Positions 14,930 to 22,281 are shown, numbered from the stretch's first letter. The stretch is DNA of 44,389 nt from Akkermansia sp. (GCA_017409465.1 JAFQSQ010000025.1:1-44389), one strand, 5' to 3'. Program-made: numbers and translations. Notes: generated from the letters alone by a model not told the origin.

Positions 14930-15748
14930 TCAGCCCATCTGGGCGTATGCCTTGCGTACCAGCATCAGGTTGGTCAGGATGCGCTCCAGATCGTGCAGGT
15001 AGACCTGGTTGGGGCCATCGCTCATCGCGTTGTCCGGATCCTTGTGTACCTCCATGAAGACGCCGTCAATGCCCACCGCCATGGCCGCATTGGCCAGCAC
15101 GGGTGCCAGATCGCGGTCGCCGCCGGTGGCACCGCCCAGACCGCCCGGGCGCTGCACGGAGTGGGTGGCATCAAACACCACGGGGTAGCCGAACTGCTTC
15201 ATCCAGTACATGCCGCGCATATCCACCACGAGGTTGTTGTAGCCGAAGCTGGTGCCACGCTCGCAGAGCATGAACTGCTCGCAGCCGAAGGCCACCATCT
15301 TCTCGCAGATGTTCTTGCAGTCCCAGGGAGCCAGGAACTGGCCTTTCTTCACGTTGACGGGACGCCCGGTCTTGGCACAGGCTTCCAGCAGGTCACTCTG
15401 GCGGCTCAGGAAGGCCGGCACCTGCAGCAGGTCAACAAACTGGGCGGCGTACTCCGCCTGGTCTTCGGTGTGGACGTCTGTCACCACCGGCACCTGCAGC
15501 TCCTTGCCGATTTCGGAGAGGATGCGGCAGCCTTCCTGAATGCCCGGTCCGCGGAAGCTCTTCACGCTGGTGCGGTTAGCCTTGTCGTAGGAGGCTTTGA
15601 AGATGAAGGGAACGCCGACACGGGCGCAGATTTCTTTGATGGAGCGAGCCATTTCCCAGGCAAAGTCCTCGTTTTCCAGAGAGCAGGGGCCCAGCAGGAA
15701 GAAAGGCGTTTCGCCTCCGATTTCGACATTCTGAATCTTGAAAGACAT
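14930..15748 (-). CDS. kdsA: 3-deoxy-8-phosphooctulonate (Kdo-8-P) synthase
   Basis: Condenses phosphoenolpyruvate with arabinose 5-phosphate to Kdo-8-phosphate, the first committed step of the inner-core LPS sugar. The start at 15748 (MSFKIQNVEIGG) gives 272 aa and matches the family N-terminus. The frame is open 16 codons further, but that part would overlap the promoter. Diagnostic blocks are LLGPCSLENEDFAWEMA, FKASYDKANRTSVKSFRGPG, VTDVHTEDQA, VNVKKGQFLAPWDCKNI, LCERGTSFGYNNLVVDMRG, VFDATHSVQRPGG and DGVFMEVHKDPDNAMSDGPN. The residue before MVAFG in CEKMVAFGCEQ lies near the metal site, but I cannot assign the metal class. It leads an operon with three Lpt genes, linking Kdo synthesis to LPS transport. 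Confidence 0.97.
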   Translation of the reverse strand: MSFKIQNVEIGGETPFFLLGPCSLENEDFAWEMARSIKEICARVGVPFIFKASYDKANRTSVKSFRGPGIQEGCRILSEIGKELQVPVVTDVHTEDQAEYAAQFVDLLQVPAFLSRQSDLLEACAKTGRPVNVKKGQFLAPWDCKNICEKMVAFGCEQFMLCERGTSFGYNNLVVDMRGMYWMKQFGYPVVFDATHSVQRPGGLGGATGGDRDLAPVLANAAMAVGIDGVFMEVHKDPDNAMSDGPNQVYLHDLERILTNLMLVRKAYAQMG

Positions 15749-15772
15749 GGTAGAAGTTTTAGTTATGCTGAT

Positions 15773-15801
15773 ATTATGCCCCATCTTGCCTGCCAAGTCA
15801 A
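15773..15801 (-). promoter_or_regulatory. Promoter of the kdsA-lpt operon
   Basis: Minus strand TTGACT (15796-15801), 17-bp spacer, CATAAT (15773-15778): a near-consensus sigma70 site. It ends 24 bp before the chosen kdsA ATG, supporting that start over the upstream in-frame ATG. Confidence 0.8.
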
Positions 15802-16100
15802 TTTGAAATTAAGGGAATTTCTAAAAAGTCTGGTTAGCCTGGAAAAGGGGAAATTCTAAGGAAGTACTAAGTCAAATGGACGATGGTCAAGGTGCAGAAC
15901 TCCGCTCGCTTTGCTCGCGTGCTGTGCGATGAACGACGCTTAGCGTCAGCTGAAACCATCTGCGCGCAGCTCATCGAACTTTTCATTCGTACTTCGTCAT
16001 TCGTCAATCGTAAATCCCCCAAAAAAGTCCCATCCGGCGATTTATCAGATGTTCCCGTTAAACTTTTTGAGGCAATACAGTAAGGGACGGGGGGAAGTAT
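15802..16100. other. Intergenic region without a credible gene
   Basis: About 300 bp between the kdsA promoter and the end of the E2-like gene. A 66-codon frame (15883-16083, +) has no domain, no start signal and a composition unlike the neighbours, so I do not call it. The stretch holds a short hairpin (GACGC/GCGTC near 15935-15950) and the run TCATTCGTACTTCGTCATTC near 15983. A similar TTTCATTCGTAC string recurs near 35048. Confidence 0.5.
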
Positions 16101-16856
16101 TCAGTTCTGGATGAGCAGGAGGCTCACGGGGTTGTAGAGCAGCGATTTGAGGCGTGCGGCGATGCGCCCTGCCACCTGCTGGCTCATGGTAGTGGCGGCG
16201 TAGAAGGTGTATTTCAGGATGTGGCTGCTGATTTGGTCATGCCCGGCACGGATACCGTCCTTGGGGGTATTGCCGCGCACCACCAGAGCAAAGGCCGGGC
16301 GAGAGCCGGCCGAGACGACGGCGGCTACCTGCTCGCGGGTGGTGGCAGTGTCGCAGATGATGATGTGCGGGGCAAAGCCTTCCGGCGCAGTGGGTGCCTT
16401 GGCGATTTCGCGTGAGAGCTTGTAGATGGTCTTTCGTGCGGCATCCGCAATGGCGGCCACCTTCTGACCGCTGCGTTCAAACAGCAGCACATTCACCTGA
16501 CCGTCGGCATCCATCCATTCCGGCTGCCCGGTGCAGGCTCGCACCACGGCGCGCACGATGTAATCGAAGAGCGAATAGCGGTTCTCCAGCAGCTTTTCGC
16601 ATTGCACGGCAATGGGCATGCTGATGGCCGCCAGGGCAGACATGTCTGCCTCATCGTCAAAAATATGAAATCCGTCCTTTTCCGGGCGGGTGATACCCAG
16701 ACAATTATCCGCCATGGTGGTTTCTCCCTTGCCGCGCGGGGCAGGCGTGGTGACATCTGCCGCCATGATGCGTCCGCGCGGGCCGCTGCCGCGCAGAGTG
16801 GCAGGGTCGATTCCCTGTTTCAGACACAGTTTCTTGGCGAGGGGAGAGATGAGCAT
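16101..16856 (-). CDS. E2-type acyltransferase-like protein lacking lipoyl domain and catalytic residues
   Basis: From ATG 16856 the 251-aa product begins MLISPLAKKLCLKQGIDPAT then LRGSGPRGRIMAADV, a good E3/E1-binding domain (PSBD) of 2-oxo acid dehydrogenase E2 chains (residues 2-35). A linker follows, then a region matching the E2 catalytic fold from about residue 55 to the end (KLLENRYSLFDYIVRAVVRA, FAPHIIICDTATTREQVAAV, LKSLLYNPVSLLL). At the place of the universal DHRxxDG active-site motif the sequence reads AATTMSQ, so both the catalytic His and Asp are absent. There is no lipoyl domain. No E1, E3 or lipoylation gene is nearby. It is therefore best seen as a non-catalytic scaffold or regulator, not a dehydrogenase component of known type. 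It lies downstream of nagA but behind a terminator. Confidence 0.72.
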   Translation of the reverse strand: MLISPLAKKLCLKQGIDPATLRGSGPRGRIMAADVTTPAPRGKGETTMADNCLGITRPEKDGFHIFDDEADMSALAAISMPIAVQCEKLLENRYSLFDYIVRAVVRACTGQPEWMDADGQVNVLLFERSGQKVAAIADAARKTIYKLSREIAKAPTAPEGFAPHIIICDTATTREQVAAVVSAGSRPAFALVVRGNTPKDGIRAGHDQISSHILKYTFYAATTMSQQVAGRIAARLKSLLYNPVSLLLIQN

Positions 16857-16889
16857 GGCAGAATGAAATGGCTGGTGGAAAAGAGAAAT

Positions 16890-16920
16890 GCGGGTGGAGG
16901 AATCTTCTTCCTCCACCCGC
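16890..16920 (-). terminator. Hairpin after nagA
   Basis: A perfect 13-bp stem, GCGGGTGGAGGAA (16890-16902) against TTCCTCCACCCGC (16908-16920), lies about 35 bp after the nagA stop on the minus strand. It is followed by a T/C-rich stretch, and probably separates nagA from the E2-like gene. Confidence 0.78.
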
Positions 16921-16954
16921 AGCGTGGAGGTGGTTCAGTCAATCATGAGGGGCT

Positions 16955-18097
16955 TCAGGCCTCGTAGCGGAGCTCGCCGTCAATGATGGTCTTGAGTACA
17001 TCGTACTCGCCGTCCAGCAGGACGAGGTCAGCCGTGTAGCCGGGCTCAATCTTACCGAGGTCATACAGACCCAGAGAGCGAGCCTGGTTGTAAGAGGTTG
17101 CCTTCACCAGCTCGCTGAGCGGCTTGCCGGTGAGCTCCTGCACATTGCGCAGACCCTTGGCATAGCGCAGGGTAGAGCCGGCCAGATTGCCGGATTCCAG
17201 ACGAGCCACACCGCCCTTCACAATGATGGGCAGACCGCCCAGCTGGCCGGGGCCGTCCGGCATCCAGGAGCATGCCAGAGAGTCCGTCACCATAATCATC
17301 TGGGAGATGTTCTTGTTCTGGAAGGTCAGCTTGAGCATATCGGCGCACAGGTGAATCTTGTCGCAGATAACCTCGATGAGGATATCCTGGTCAAGCATGC
17401 CGGCACCCACCAGACCGATTTCGCGGTGGTGCTGCGGGCTCATCTGGTTGCAGAAGTGCGTCAGGTGTTTCAGGCCGGCGGCCTTGGCCTTCATGAAGTC
17501 GGCATAACCGGCGGCAGAGTGACCGGCAGAGCAGGTGATACCCGCAGCGCTGGCCTTGGCGATGAAGTCCACCGCGCCGGGCATCTCCGGAGCCATGGAG
17601 ATGAGCTTCACCGGATAAATATCATTGAGCATGCTCACTTCCTCATAATCAGCCTCGCGCACGAATGCGGGGTTCTGGGCACCGCACTGGCGGGGATTGA
17701 TGTAGGGCCCCTCCAGGTGCACACCCGGGGTCTTGGAGCCATTGGGGGATTCGGCATACTCCTTCACACAGCGGCAGACATCGGCCAGCGTGTTGGTACC
17801 CAGCGTCAGGGTGGTGGGCAGCCAGGTGGTCACACCCTCCTTCATCTTGCAGTCAGCGATAGTGCGGATGCTCTCCACCTTGCAGTCGCAGGTGTCGCAA
17901 CCACCGGCACCATGGGAGTGGATGTCGATGAAGCCGGGCATCAGCATGTTGCCGTCGGCATCAATGACCGTGTCGGCCTCAGCCGTTTCACCGGGCATCA
18001 GCACGGCAGCAATGCGCTTGCCGTCAATGAGGACGGACCCGCCGACAATGTCAATGCCGGGGGAGATGATGTGTGCATTCGTGATGAGTGTTTTCAT
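16955..18097 (-). CDS. nagA: N-acetylglucosamine-6-phosphate deacetylase
   Basis: Converts N-acetylglucosamine 6-phosphate to glucosamine 6-phosphate and acetate in amino-sugar catabolism or peptidoglycan recycling; in a gut bacterium the substrate could be mucin-derived. The start at 18097 (MKTLITNAHIISPGIDIVGG) gives 380 aa, the normal length; the open frame continues upstream across the promoter and is discarded. The amidohydrolase TIM barrel shows the first metal motif FIDIHSHGAGG (HxH type, about residues 56-66), then HLEGPYINPRQCGAQNP (Glu ligand), CSAGHSAAGYADF (His), THFCNQMSP (His) and MVTDSLACSW (catalytic Asp). All are intact. It has its own promoter and is followed by a hairpin, so it is probably monocistronic. 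Confidence 0.95.
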   Translation of the reverse strand: MKTLITNAHIISPGIDIVGGSVLIDGKRIAAVLMPGETAEADTVIDADGNMLMPGFIDIHSHGAGGCDTCDCKVESIRTIADCKMKEGVTTWLPTTLTLGTNTLADVCRCVKEYAESPNGSKTPGVHLEGPYINPRQCGAQNPAFVREADYEEVSMLNDIYPVKLISMAPEMPGAVDFIAKASAAGITCSAGHSAAGYADFMKAKAAGLKHLTHFCNQMSPQHHREIGLVGAGMLDQDILIEVICDKIHLCADMLKLTFQNKNISQMIMVTDSLACSWMPDGPGQLGGLPIIVKGGVARLESGNLAGSTLRYAKGLRNVQELTGKPLSELVKATSYNQARSLGLYDLGKIEPGYTADLVLLDGEYDVLKTIIDGELRYEA

Positions 18098-18140
18098 GAT
18101 GTTATAGGGGAATATAGACCGAGGTCTTGTTTCTGCCCCC

Positions 18141-18169
18141 ATTCTACCCGCACACAGCAGCCGTTTCAA
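18141..18169 (-). promoter_or_regulatory. Promoter of nagA
   Basis: Minus strand TTGAAA (18164-18169), 17-bp spacer, TAGAAT (18141-18146). The predicted leader is about 35-40 nt. No NagC-like operator was recognised. Confidence 0.75.
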
Positions 18170-18212
18170 GGCAAAAACTGGTTCACCACGCATTTTCTTC
18201 TCCTGAATTCGC

Positions 18213-18241
18213 TTGACCCGGACTCGGTGAGCCATTACTAT
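18213..18241 (+). promoter_or_regulatory. Promoter of rmuC
   Basis: TTGACC (18213-18218), 17-bp spacer, TACTAT (18236-18241). The rmuC ATG is at 18285, giving a leader of about 37 nt without a Shine-Dalgarno sequence. Confidence 0.6.
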
Positions 18242-18284
18242 GGCTCCGGGCTGATTCCGGCTTGGTAAATTTTAACCTTCTGAG

Positions 18285-19733
18285 ATGATGACGGAGATTT
18301 GGTGCGTAGTTTTTTTTGTTGTTGGCGGGGCATTGGGCTTTTTTGTGTCTCGGCTTCGGAGTGTGCAGCGGCTGGCAGAGGCGCAGATGGAGACAGAGCG
18401 CCTGCGCGTGGAACTCTCCGGCCTGCAGCAGCTGCGCGATGCGGAGTCGGCTCAGACCACAACCCTGCGGGATGATTTCTCGCGCCTGCAAGGGGAGTAT
18501 ACCCGCACGCTGAGCGCCCTGGAGCGCCACAAGTCCGCGCTGGAGGGCGAGCAAAAGCGCTATCAGGAGGAAGCCTCTCGCCATGAGGAGCTGCGGGAGC
18601 AGCACCGCCGCCTGCAGGCAGAGCATACAGAGGCCCTCACCGCGCTGGAGCGCAGCCGCACCGCGCTGGAAAAAGAACAGCAGCACCGGCAGGAGGAAGC
18701 CGGCAAAATAAAGGAAATGCAGGATAAGCATTTTGCCCAGTTCCGCAACCTGGCCGGCGAAATCATGGAGCAGAACGCCGGCAAGCTCAAGGACACGAAC
18801 CGCGAGAGCATGGACGGCCTGCTCAAGCCGCTGCGCGAACAGCTGGAGAACCTCGGCAAAGCCGTCACGCACACTAACGAAACCGCCGCCGGCAACAAAG
18901 CCTCGCTGGAATCTGCCATCAAGCTCATGATGGAAAAGACGGAGAGCCTGGGCCACGATGCGCAGAACCTCACGCTCGCCCTCCGTGGCAACACCAAGAA
19001 ACAGGGCGATTGGGGAGAGATGATACTCGAGCGCATGCTGGAGGAATCCGGTCTCCGTAAGGGCGAGGAATACTTCGTGCAGGAAAACCACAAGACCGAG
19101 GACGGCCGCGACGTGCGCCCGGACGTCGTTATTCGCTTCCCGGATGCCCGCTGCGTCGTGGTGGACTCCAAAGTATCGCTCACCGCCTACGCCCTGTACG
19201 CCGCTGCGGAAAAGGATGAAGACCGGAAAAACCACCTCGATGCCCACGTGGCCTCCATCCGCAAACACATCGAGGAACTGGCCGGTAAGGATTACTCCTC
19301 CATCGTAGAGGGCACCATCAGCTACGTGCTCATGTTCATGCCCAACGAAGCCTCCTACATGGCCGCCCTGCAACACAGCCCGGATCTGCCCATGGAGGCC
19401 TACCGCCGCCGCATCATCCTCATCAGCCCCACCAACCTGCTGATGGCTCTGCAGCTTGCCTACAACCTCTGGCAGAAAGAACGCCAGACCCGCAACGTCG
19501 AGAAAATCTTTGACCGCGCCACCAAGCTCTACGACAAAATGTGCCTCGTTCAGGACAGCCTGGAAAAAGTCGGCAAAGGCCTCGAACAGGCACAGAACGC
19601 CTATTCCAAAGCCTGCGACCAGCTCTACCGCGGCCGCGGCAACTACGCTCGCCAGCTGGACGACCTCCGCCAGATGGGCATCTCCCCCTCCAAGCGCCTC
19701 AAACTCTCCGACGCCGACGAGGTGGAAGAATAA
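18285..19733 (+). CDS. rmuC: DNA recombination protein RmuC
   Basis: A 482-aa RmuC-family protein. An N-terminal membrane helix (EIWCVVFFVVGGALGFFVSR, residues 4-23) is followed by a long coiled coil (about 25-200) of Glu/Arg/Leu/Gln heptads. The conserved C-terminal domain has a restriction-endonuclease-like fold: GNTKKQGDWGEMILERMLEE (about 235-255), RPDVVIRFPDARCVVVDSKV with the D...DSK nuclease signature, and IEELAGKDYSSIVEGTISYV and LMFMPNEASYM. The family is linked to limiting inversions and structural rearrangements of DNA; the exact biochemical activity is not settled. It is flanked on the right by the mobile/defence segment, so rmuC marks the left host border. A terminator-like REP hairpin follows 26 bp after the stop. 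Confidence 0.94.
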   Translation: MMTEIWCVVFFVVGGALGFFVSRLRSVQRLAEAQMETERLRVELSGLQQLRDAESAQTTTLRDDFSRLQGEYTRTLSALERHKSALEGEQKRYQEEASRHEELREQHRRLQAEHTEALTALERSRTALEKEQQHRQEEAGKIKEMQDKHFAQFRNLAGEIMEQNAGKLKDTNRESMDGLLKPLREQLENLGKAVTHTNETAAGNKASLESAIKLMMEKTESLGHDAQNLTLALRGNTKKQGDWGEMILERMLEESGLRKGEEYFVQENHKTEDGRDVRPDVVIRFPDARCVVVDSKVSLTAYALYAAAEKDEDRKNHLDAHVASIRKHIEELAGKDYSSIVEGTISYVLMFMPNEASYMAALQHSPDLPMEAYRRRIILISPTNLLMALQLAYNLWQKERQTRNVEKIFDRATKLYDKMCLVQDSLEKVGKGLEQAQNAYSKACDQLYRGRGNYARQLDDLRQMGISPSKRLKLSDADEVEE

Positions 19734-19759
19734 CGCCTCTTTCCCGACTGTCAGGTCAG

Positions 19760-19790
19760 AGCGGCAGGGCTTAAACCCTGCCGCTTTTTT
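19760..19790 (+). terminator. REP-like hairpin acting as rmuC terminator
   Basis: AGCGGCAGGG (19760-19769) pairs perfectly with CCCTGCCGCT (19776-19785), followed by T6. It serves as a terminator but also belongs to the family of GGCAGG..CCTGCC hairpins around the RAYT gene (21178-21201, 22274-22289, 22370-22389). Here it is joined to a RAYT 3'-end fragment. Confidence 0.8.
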
Positions 19791-19840
19791 CTGCACCAAG
19801 GCATCAATCAAGGTAGACAACTTGCCGTTGGGGGAGATGT
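19786..19840 (-). pseudogene. RAYT 3'-end remnant (copy 1)
   Basis: Translated on the minus strand this reads ISPNGKLSTLIDALVQKK, matching the last residues of the RAYT protein encoded at 21310-22281 (ISPNGMLSTMIDALIEE) in frame and clearly related at DNA level. It is followed directly by the REP-like hairpin at 19760-19785. No start or upstream part remains, so it is a detached tail, not a gene. Confidence 0.8.
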
Positions 19841-19853
19841 TTGCTCCCGGATA

Positions 19854-19896
19854 TTTTTATGTAAATTCAAGATTGAATCTTGGATTTGCATAAAAA
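19854..19896. repeat. 43-bp near-palindrome, copy 1
   Basis: Begins TTTTTATGTAAATTCAAGAT and ends GGATTTGCATAAAAA; the halves are almost perfect inverted repeats around GATTGAATC. It lies 18 bp beyond the stop of the AAA_14 ATPase gene. It is in the same orientation as copies 2 (21106-21148) and 3 (22490-22532), differing from copy 2 by one base (GTAAA versus GCAAA). Confidence 0.95.
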
Positions 19897-19914
19897 TGAA
19901 AGGCGCAGAGAACA

Positions 19915-21093
19915 TTATTCCACCAGAGAATGAATGTCATCATCCGTCAAAACATTGACACCCCGCTGCACTCCCATGTTTTTCCCCGCATAAATCAAAG
20001 TTGCCGCTTTGCTTTCCGGCACCAGCTCTGTAAACACACGCAGGTTTTTGCACATGTCGGGATTATAGGTATAAGCCGACTTGATTTCAATGGGGCAGGG
20101 GATTCTCTGACGCTCCAGAATCAGGTCAATCTCAAAACCATTCGAATCACGGAAGAAATATAAGTCCGGCGAAGAACCTTTGTTTAACTGATTCTTCAGG
20201 AACTCAGAAATCACATAATTTTCATAAATGCTGCCAATGAGAGGGTCGCGTCCCACCATCTCCTCAGATTTTATACCCAGCAGTGCAGTCACAAGACCGG
20301 TCTCCGTGAAATAAATCTTGGGTGATTTGATAAGCCGTTTGCCATAATTCTTGTAATAGGGGTGCAGGGGTAAAACGATATATGAAGCCTCCAACAGCGA
20401 AATCCATTCCTTAATGGTCGTTGCGCTCACCCCTACATCTCCGGCCAGCGATGAATAATTCACAATCTGTCCCACGCGCGAGGCAAGCAGCCGGATAAAC
20501 GTTTCAAACGCCGACACATTGCGCACATTGATAATTCTGCGGACATCACGCTCCACATACGTACGCAGGTAATCCATATAAGCGCGGGCAGGCTTAAGTT
20601 TCTGAGCGTGAATTCTCGGTAAACCGCCGTAAAATAATTTCTCGTCGCGGCTCAGCGCTCGGCCGTCTTTTTGCAACTCGTGCTGCGAAAGCGGTAACAA
20701 ATCCACCATGCCGGAGCGTCCGGACAGACTCTGCGTAATCGCTTCCTGCAGTTCCATTTGCCGGCTCCCCGTCAAAATATACATACCGGGACGGTCCTCT
20801 TTATCCACAATCCCCTGCAAATAGCTTGCCAGTTCAGGCGTATTCTGTATCTCATCAAAAATACACGGAGCAGCATGTTGTTGCAGAAAACCTCTCGGAT
20901 CGTGCTCAAACGCCATTCTCTCATCCGGATCTTCCAGACTCACATAATCATATCCCGGAAACAAGTGCCTAGCCAGCGTTGTCTTACCGGACTGCCGCGG
21001 TCCACACAGAGTCACAACCGGATACATCTCGGCCGCCTCCAGTATCTGTGCGCTCGCATCGCGCTCAATGAACTTCCTGCTTCCCATGGCCAT
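19915..21093 (-). CDS. AAA_14 ATPase with C-terminal DUF4143 (nuclease-like) domain
   Basis: A 392-aa member of the AAA_14/DUF4143 family, often present in many near-identical copies in gut bacteria and of unknown function. Walker A is GPRQSGKT (residues 31-38) and Walker B is APCIFDEIQNTPELASYLQG. Sensor-like ILTGSRQMELQ follows, then the typical SLSGRSGMVDLLPLSQHEL. A winged-helix-like middle segment is SSLAGDVGVSATTIKEWISL. The C-terminal domain has a PD-(D/E)xK-like pattern, FFRDSNGFEIDLILE then CPIEIKSAY (D, E-x-K; about residues 318-345). The gene lies exactly between two copies of a 43-bp near-palindrome: 12 bp upstream of the start and 18 bp downstream of the stop. A degenerate fragment of a second copy of its 5' end lies at 22431-22477. 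No Shine-Dalgarno sequence is present. Confidence 0.9.
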   Translation of the reverse strand: MAMGSRKFIERDASAQILEAAEMYPVVTLCGPRQSGKTTLARHLFPGYDYVSLEDPDERMAFEHDPRGFLQQHAAPCIFDEIQNTPELASYLQGIVDKEDRPGMYILTGSRQMELQEAITQSLSGRSGMVDLLPLSQHELQKDGRALSRDEKLFYGGLPRIHAQKLKPARAYMDYLRTYVERDVRRIINVRNVSAFETFIRLLASRVGQIVNYSSLAGDVGVSATTIKEWISLLEASYIVLPLHPYYKNYGKRLIKSPKIYFTETGLVTALLGIKSEEMVGRDPLIGSIYENYVISEFLKNQLNKGSSPDLYFFRDSNGFEIDLILERQRIPCPIEIKSAYTYNPDMCKNLRVFTELVPESKAATLIYAGKNMGVQRGVNVLTDDDIHSLVE

Positions 21094-21105
21094 AAAGTAT
21101 CATTA

Positions 21106-21148
21106 TTTTTATGCAAATTCAAGATTGAATCTTGGATTTGCATAAAAA
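21106..21148. repeat. 43-bp near-palindrome, copy 2
   Basis: Begins TTTTTATGCAAATTCAAGAT. It sits immediately upstream of the AAA_14 gene (start 21093, minus strand), so it overlaps the likely promoter region; a weak -35-like TTGAAT would fall in its arm. Same orientation as copies 1 and 3. Confidence 0.95.
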
Positions 21149-21177
21149 TCTCCCCAAAATTTCTGCTGATGGTCAAT

Positions 21178-21250
21178 GCGGCAAAGCTTAAACTCCGCCG
21201 CTTTTTTCCTGCACCAAGGCGTCAATCATGGCGGAATGATGGTCGGAAGA
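21178..21250 (-). pseudogene. RAYT 3'-end remnant with degenerate REP hairpin (copy 2)
   Basis: On the minus strand 21190-21250 reads SDHHSAMIDALVQEKSGGV then stop, resembling the RAYT C-terminus (LSTMIDALIEEVGGSWT). The DNA overlaps a degenerate version of the GCGGCAGGG hairpin (21178-21201, GCGGCAAAG...TCCGCCGC). Like copy 1, only the tail and its hairpin are present. Confidence 0.7.
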
Positions 21251-21266
21251 AAAATCGAGAATGCGG

Positions 21267-21295
21267 TTGACTGTACGGTTAGGGGGCTGTATGAT
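21267..21295 (+). promoter_or_regulatory. Promoter of the RAYT gene
   Basis: TTGACT (21267-21272), 17-bp spacer, TATGAT (21290-21295): near consensus. The RAYT ATG is at 21310, 14 bp after the -10, so the leader would be about 8 nt. The promoter looks intact, so the transposase may be expressed. Confidence 0.75.
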
Positions 21296-21309
21296 GAGAG
21301 GGCTTTGAT

Positions 21310-22281
21310 ATGCAGAAAAAGCGTTTTCATCAATCTCTTCGGAACAAAAATATCGACTACGGAAAGGGGCGATTTTTTGTGACGATTCAAGTTGCACACA
21401 ATATGTCCGTATTGGGGGCAATTGTAGGCGATAAAAGCGTTTTGAATGAACTGGGTGAAGGGGTGAAACAGATACTTGAGGAGCTGCCGCTCAAGTACCC
21501 CGAGATGGTGCTGGGTGAGCATGTGATTATGCCCAATCATGTCCACGCGATTATCATCATCAGACGCAAACCGACAAACAAGGAAAACCATCTCGGTTTT
21601 CTTGTTGGCCGTTTCAAGGGCGCGACGGCGTTTTTGTACGGTAAGATGAAACGCGACGGCCTCGTGCCGGACATCGGTGAGCATCTGTGGCAATTCGATT
21701 ATTGGGACGATTTGATTTCAAGCGAAGATGAGTTTCGGCACTATGAGTGCTACATCCGCGATAATCCGCGAAATTGGTCCCGAGACCGTTGGGGTACAGT
21801 GACAGCGCATATGCTGGGGGTAGAGGGGCTTCTGAATTGTCCGAAGCTTGCTTTTGTGGCATCTCAGGGATTTCCGGCATCTGCTCTCGCGCCTCGATGC
21901 GTAGAGGCGTTGAAGCGCGGGACTTCTGTCCCGCTCGGTGAGGATGCGGTGCTGATTTCAACCTTTACAAGTGCGCAGGAACGAGAGGTGCTTCACCGCG
22001 CCTTGGCGAAAAAGAGAAGAGTCATTCATGTGTGCCCTCAGGGGATACCTCCGGAGGAGGAACTGACCGCTGACCAGAAGTTAGCCTTGCAGGAAAAGAG
22101 AATCTTGTTCATCTCACCACAACCGAGTGGTTCACGATTGAATAAAAAAGTGGCAACATGGTGCAATGAATATGTGCTTCGACAGGCACAGGAAGTCTGG
22201 GTTGGTGATATCTCCCCCAACGGTATGTTGTCCACGATGATTGACGCCCTGATAGAGGAAGTAGGAGGAAGCTGGACTTAG
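21310..22281 (+). CDS. REP-associated tyrosine (HUH/Y1) transposase fused to a DprA-like domain
   Basis: A 323-aa protein. Residues 1-165 are a Y1/RAYT transposase: the N-terminus RNKNIDYGKGRFFVTIQVAH, the metal-binding HUH motif in EHVIMPNHVHAIIII (His77 and His79), and the C-terminal helix with candidate nucleophile Tyr in FRHYECYIRDNPRNW (Tyr145/148). Such enzymes cut and join single-stranded DNA at hairpins and are tied to REP sequences. After a linker (about 175-215), residues 215-315 do not belong to the classic RAYT. They run VLISTFTSAQEREVLHRALA, VIHVCPQGIP, LFISPQPSGSRLNKKVATWC with NEYVLRQAQEV, and ISPNGMLSTMIDAL. This follows the order of DprA Rossmann motifs (GxD/AH-like helix, G-strand, 'SE...p.g', 'RN.yv...a', 'sGtl.t'). 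The stop codon falls inside a REP-like hairpin. The gene looks intact. Confidence 0.85.
   Translation: MQKKRFHQSLRNKNIDYGKGRFFVTIQVAHNMSVLGAIVGDKSVLNELGEGVKQILEELPLKYPEMVLGEHVIMPNHVHAIIIIRRKPTNKENHLGFLVGRFKGATAFLYGKMKRDGLVPDIGEHLWQFDYWDDLISSEDEFRHYECYIRDNPRNWSRDRWGTVTAHMLGVEGLLNCPKLAFVASQGFPASALAPRCVEALKRGTSVPLGEDAVLISTFTSAQEREVLHRALAKKRRVIHVCPQGIPPEEELTADQKLALQEKRILFISPQPSGSRLNKKVATWCNEYVLRQAQEVWVGDISPNGMLSTMIDALIEEVGGSWT
21890..21934 (+). repeat. Two hairpins inside the RAYT interdomain linker
   Basis: CGCCTC/GAGGCG (21890-21909) and GCGGGAC/GTCCCGC with loop TTCT (21917-21934) are both perfect. They lie in the codons linking the transposase and DprA-like domains (about residues 194-208). 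The second resembles the REP-like hairpins around the gene. Confidence 0.7.

Noticed and set aside
15883..16083. 66-codon frame after kdsA
   Set aside because: No start signal, no recognisable feature; the underlying DNA contains ATTCGT-type simple repeats.
18183..19820. 545-codon open frame on the minus strand opposite rmuC
   Set aside because: Shadow of rmuC. Only its first residues (STLIDALVQKK) are meaningful, and these are the RAYT tail remnant reported separately.
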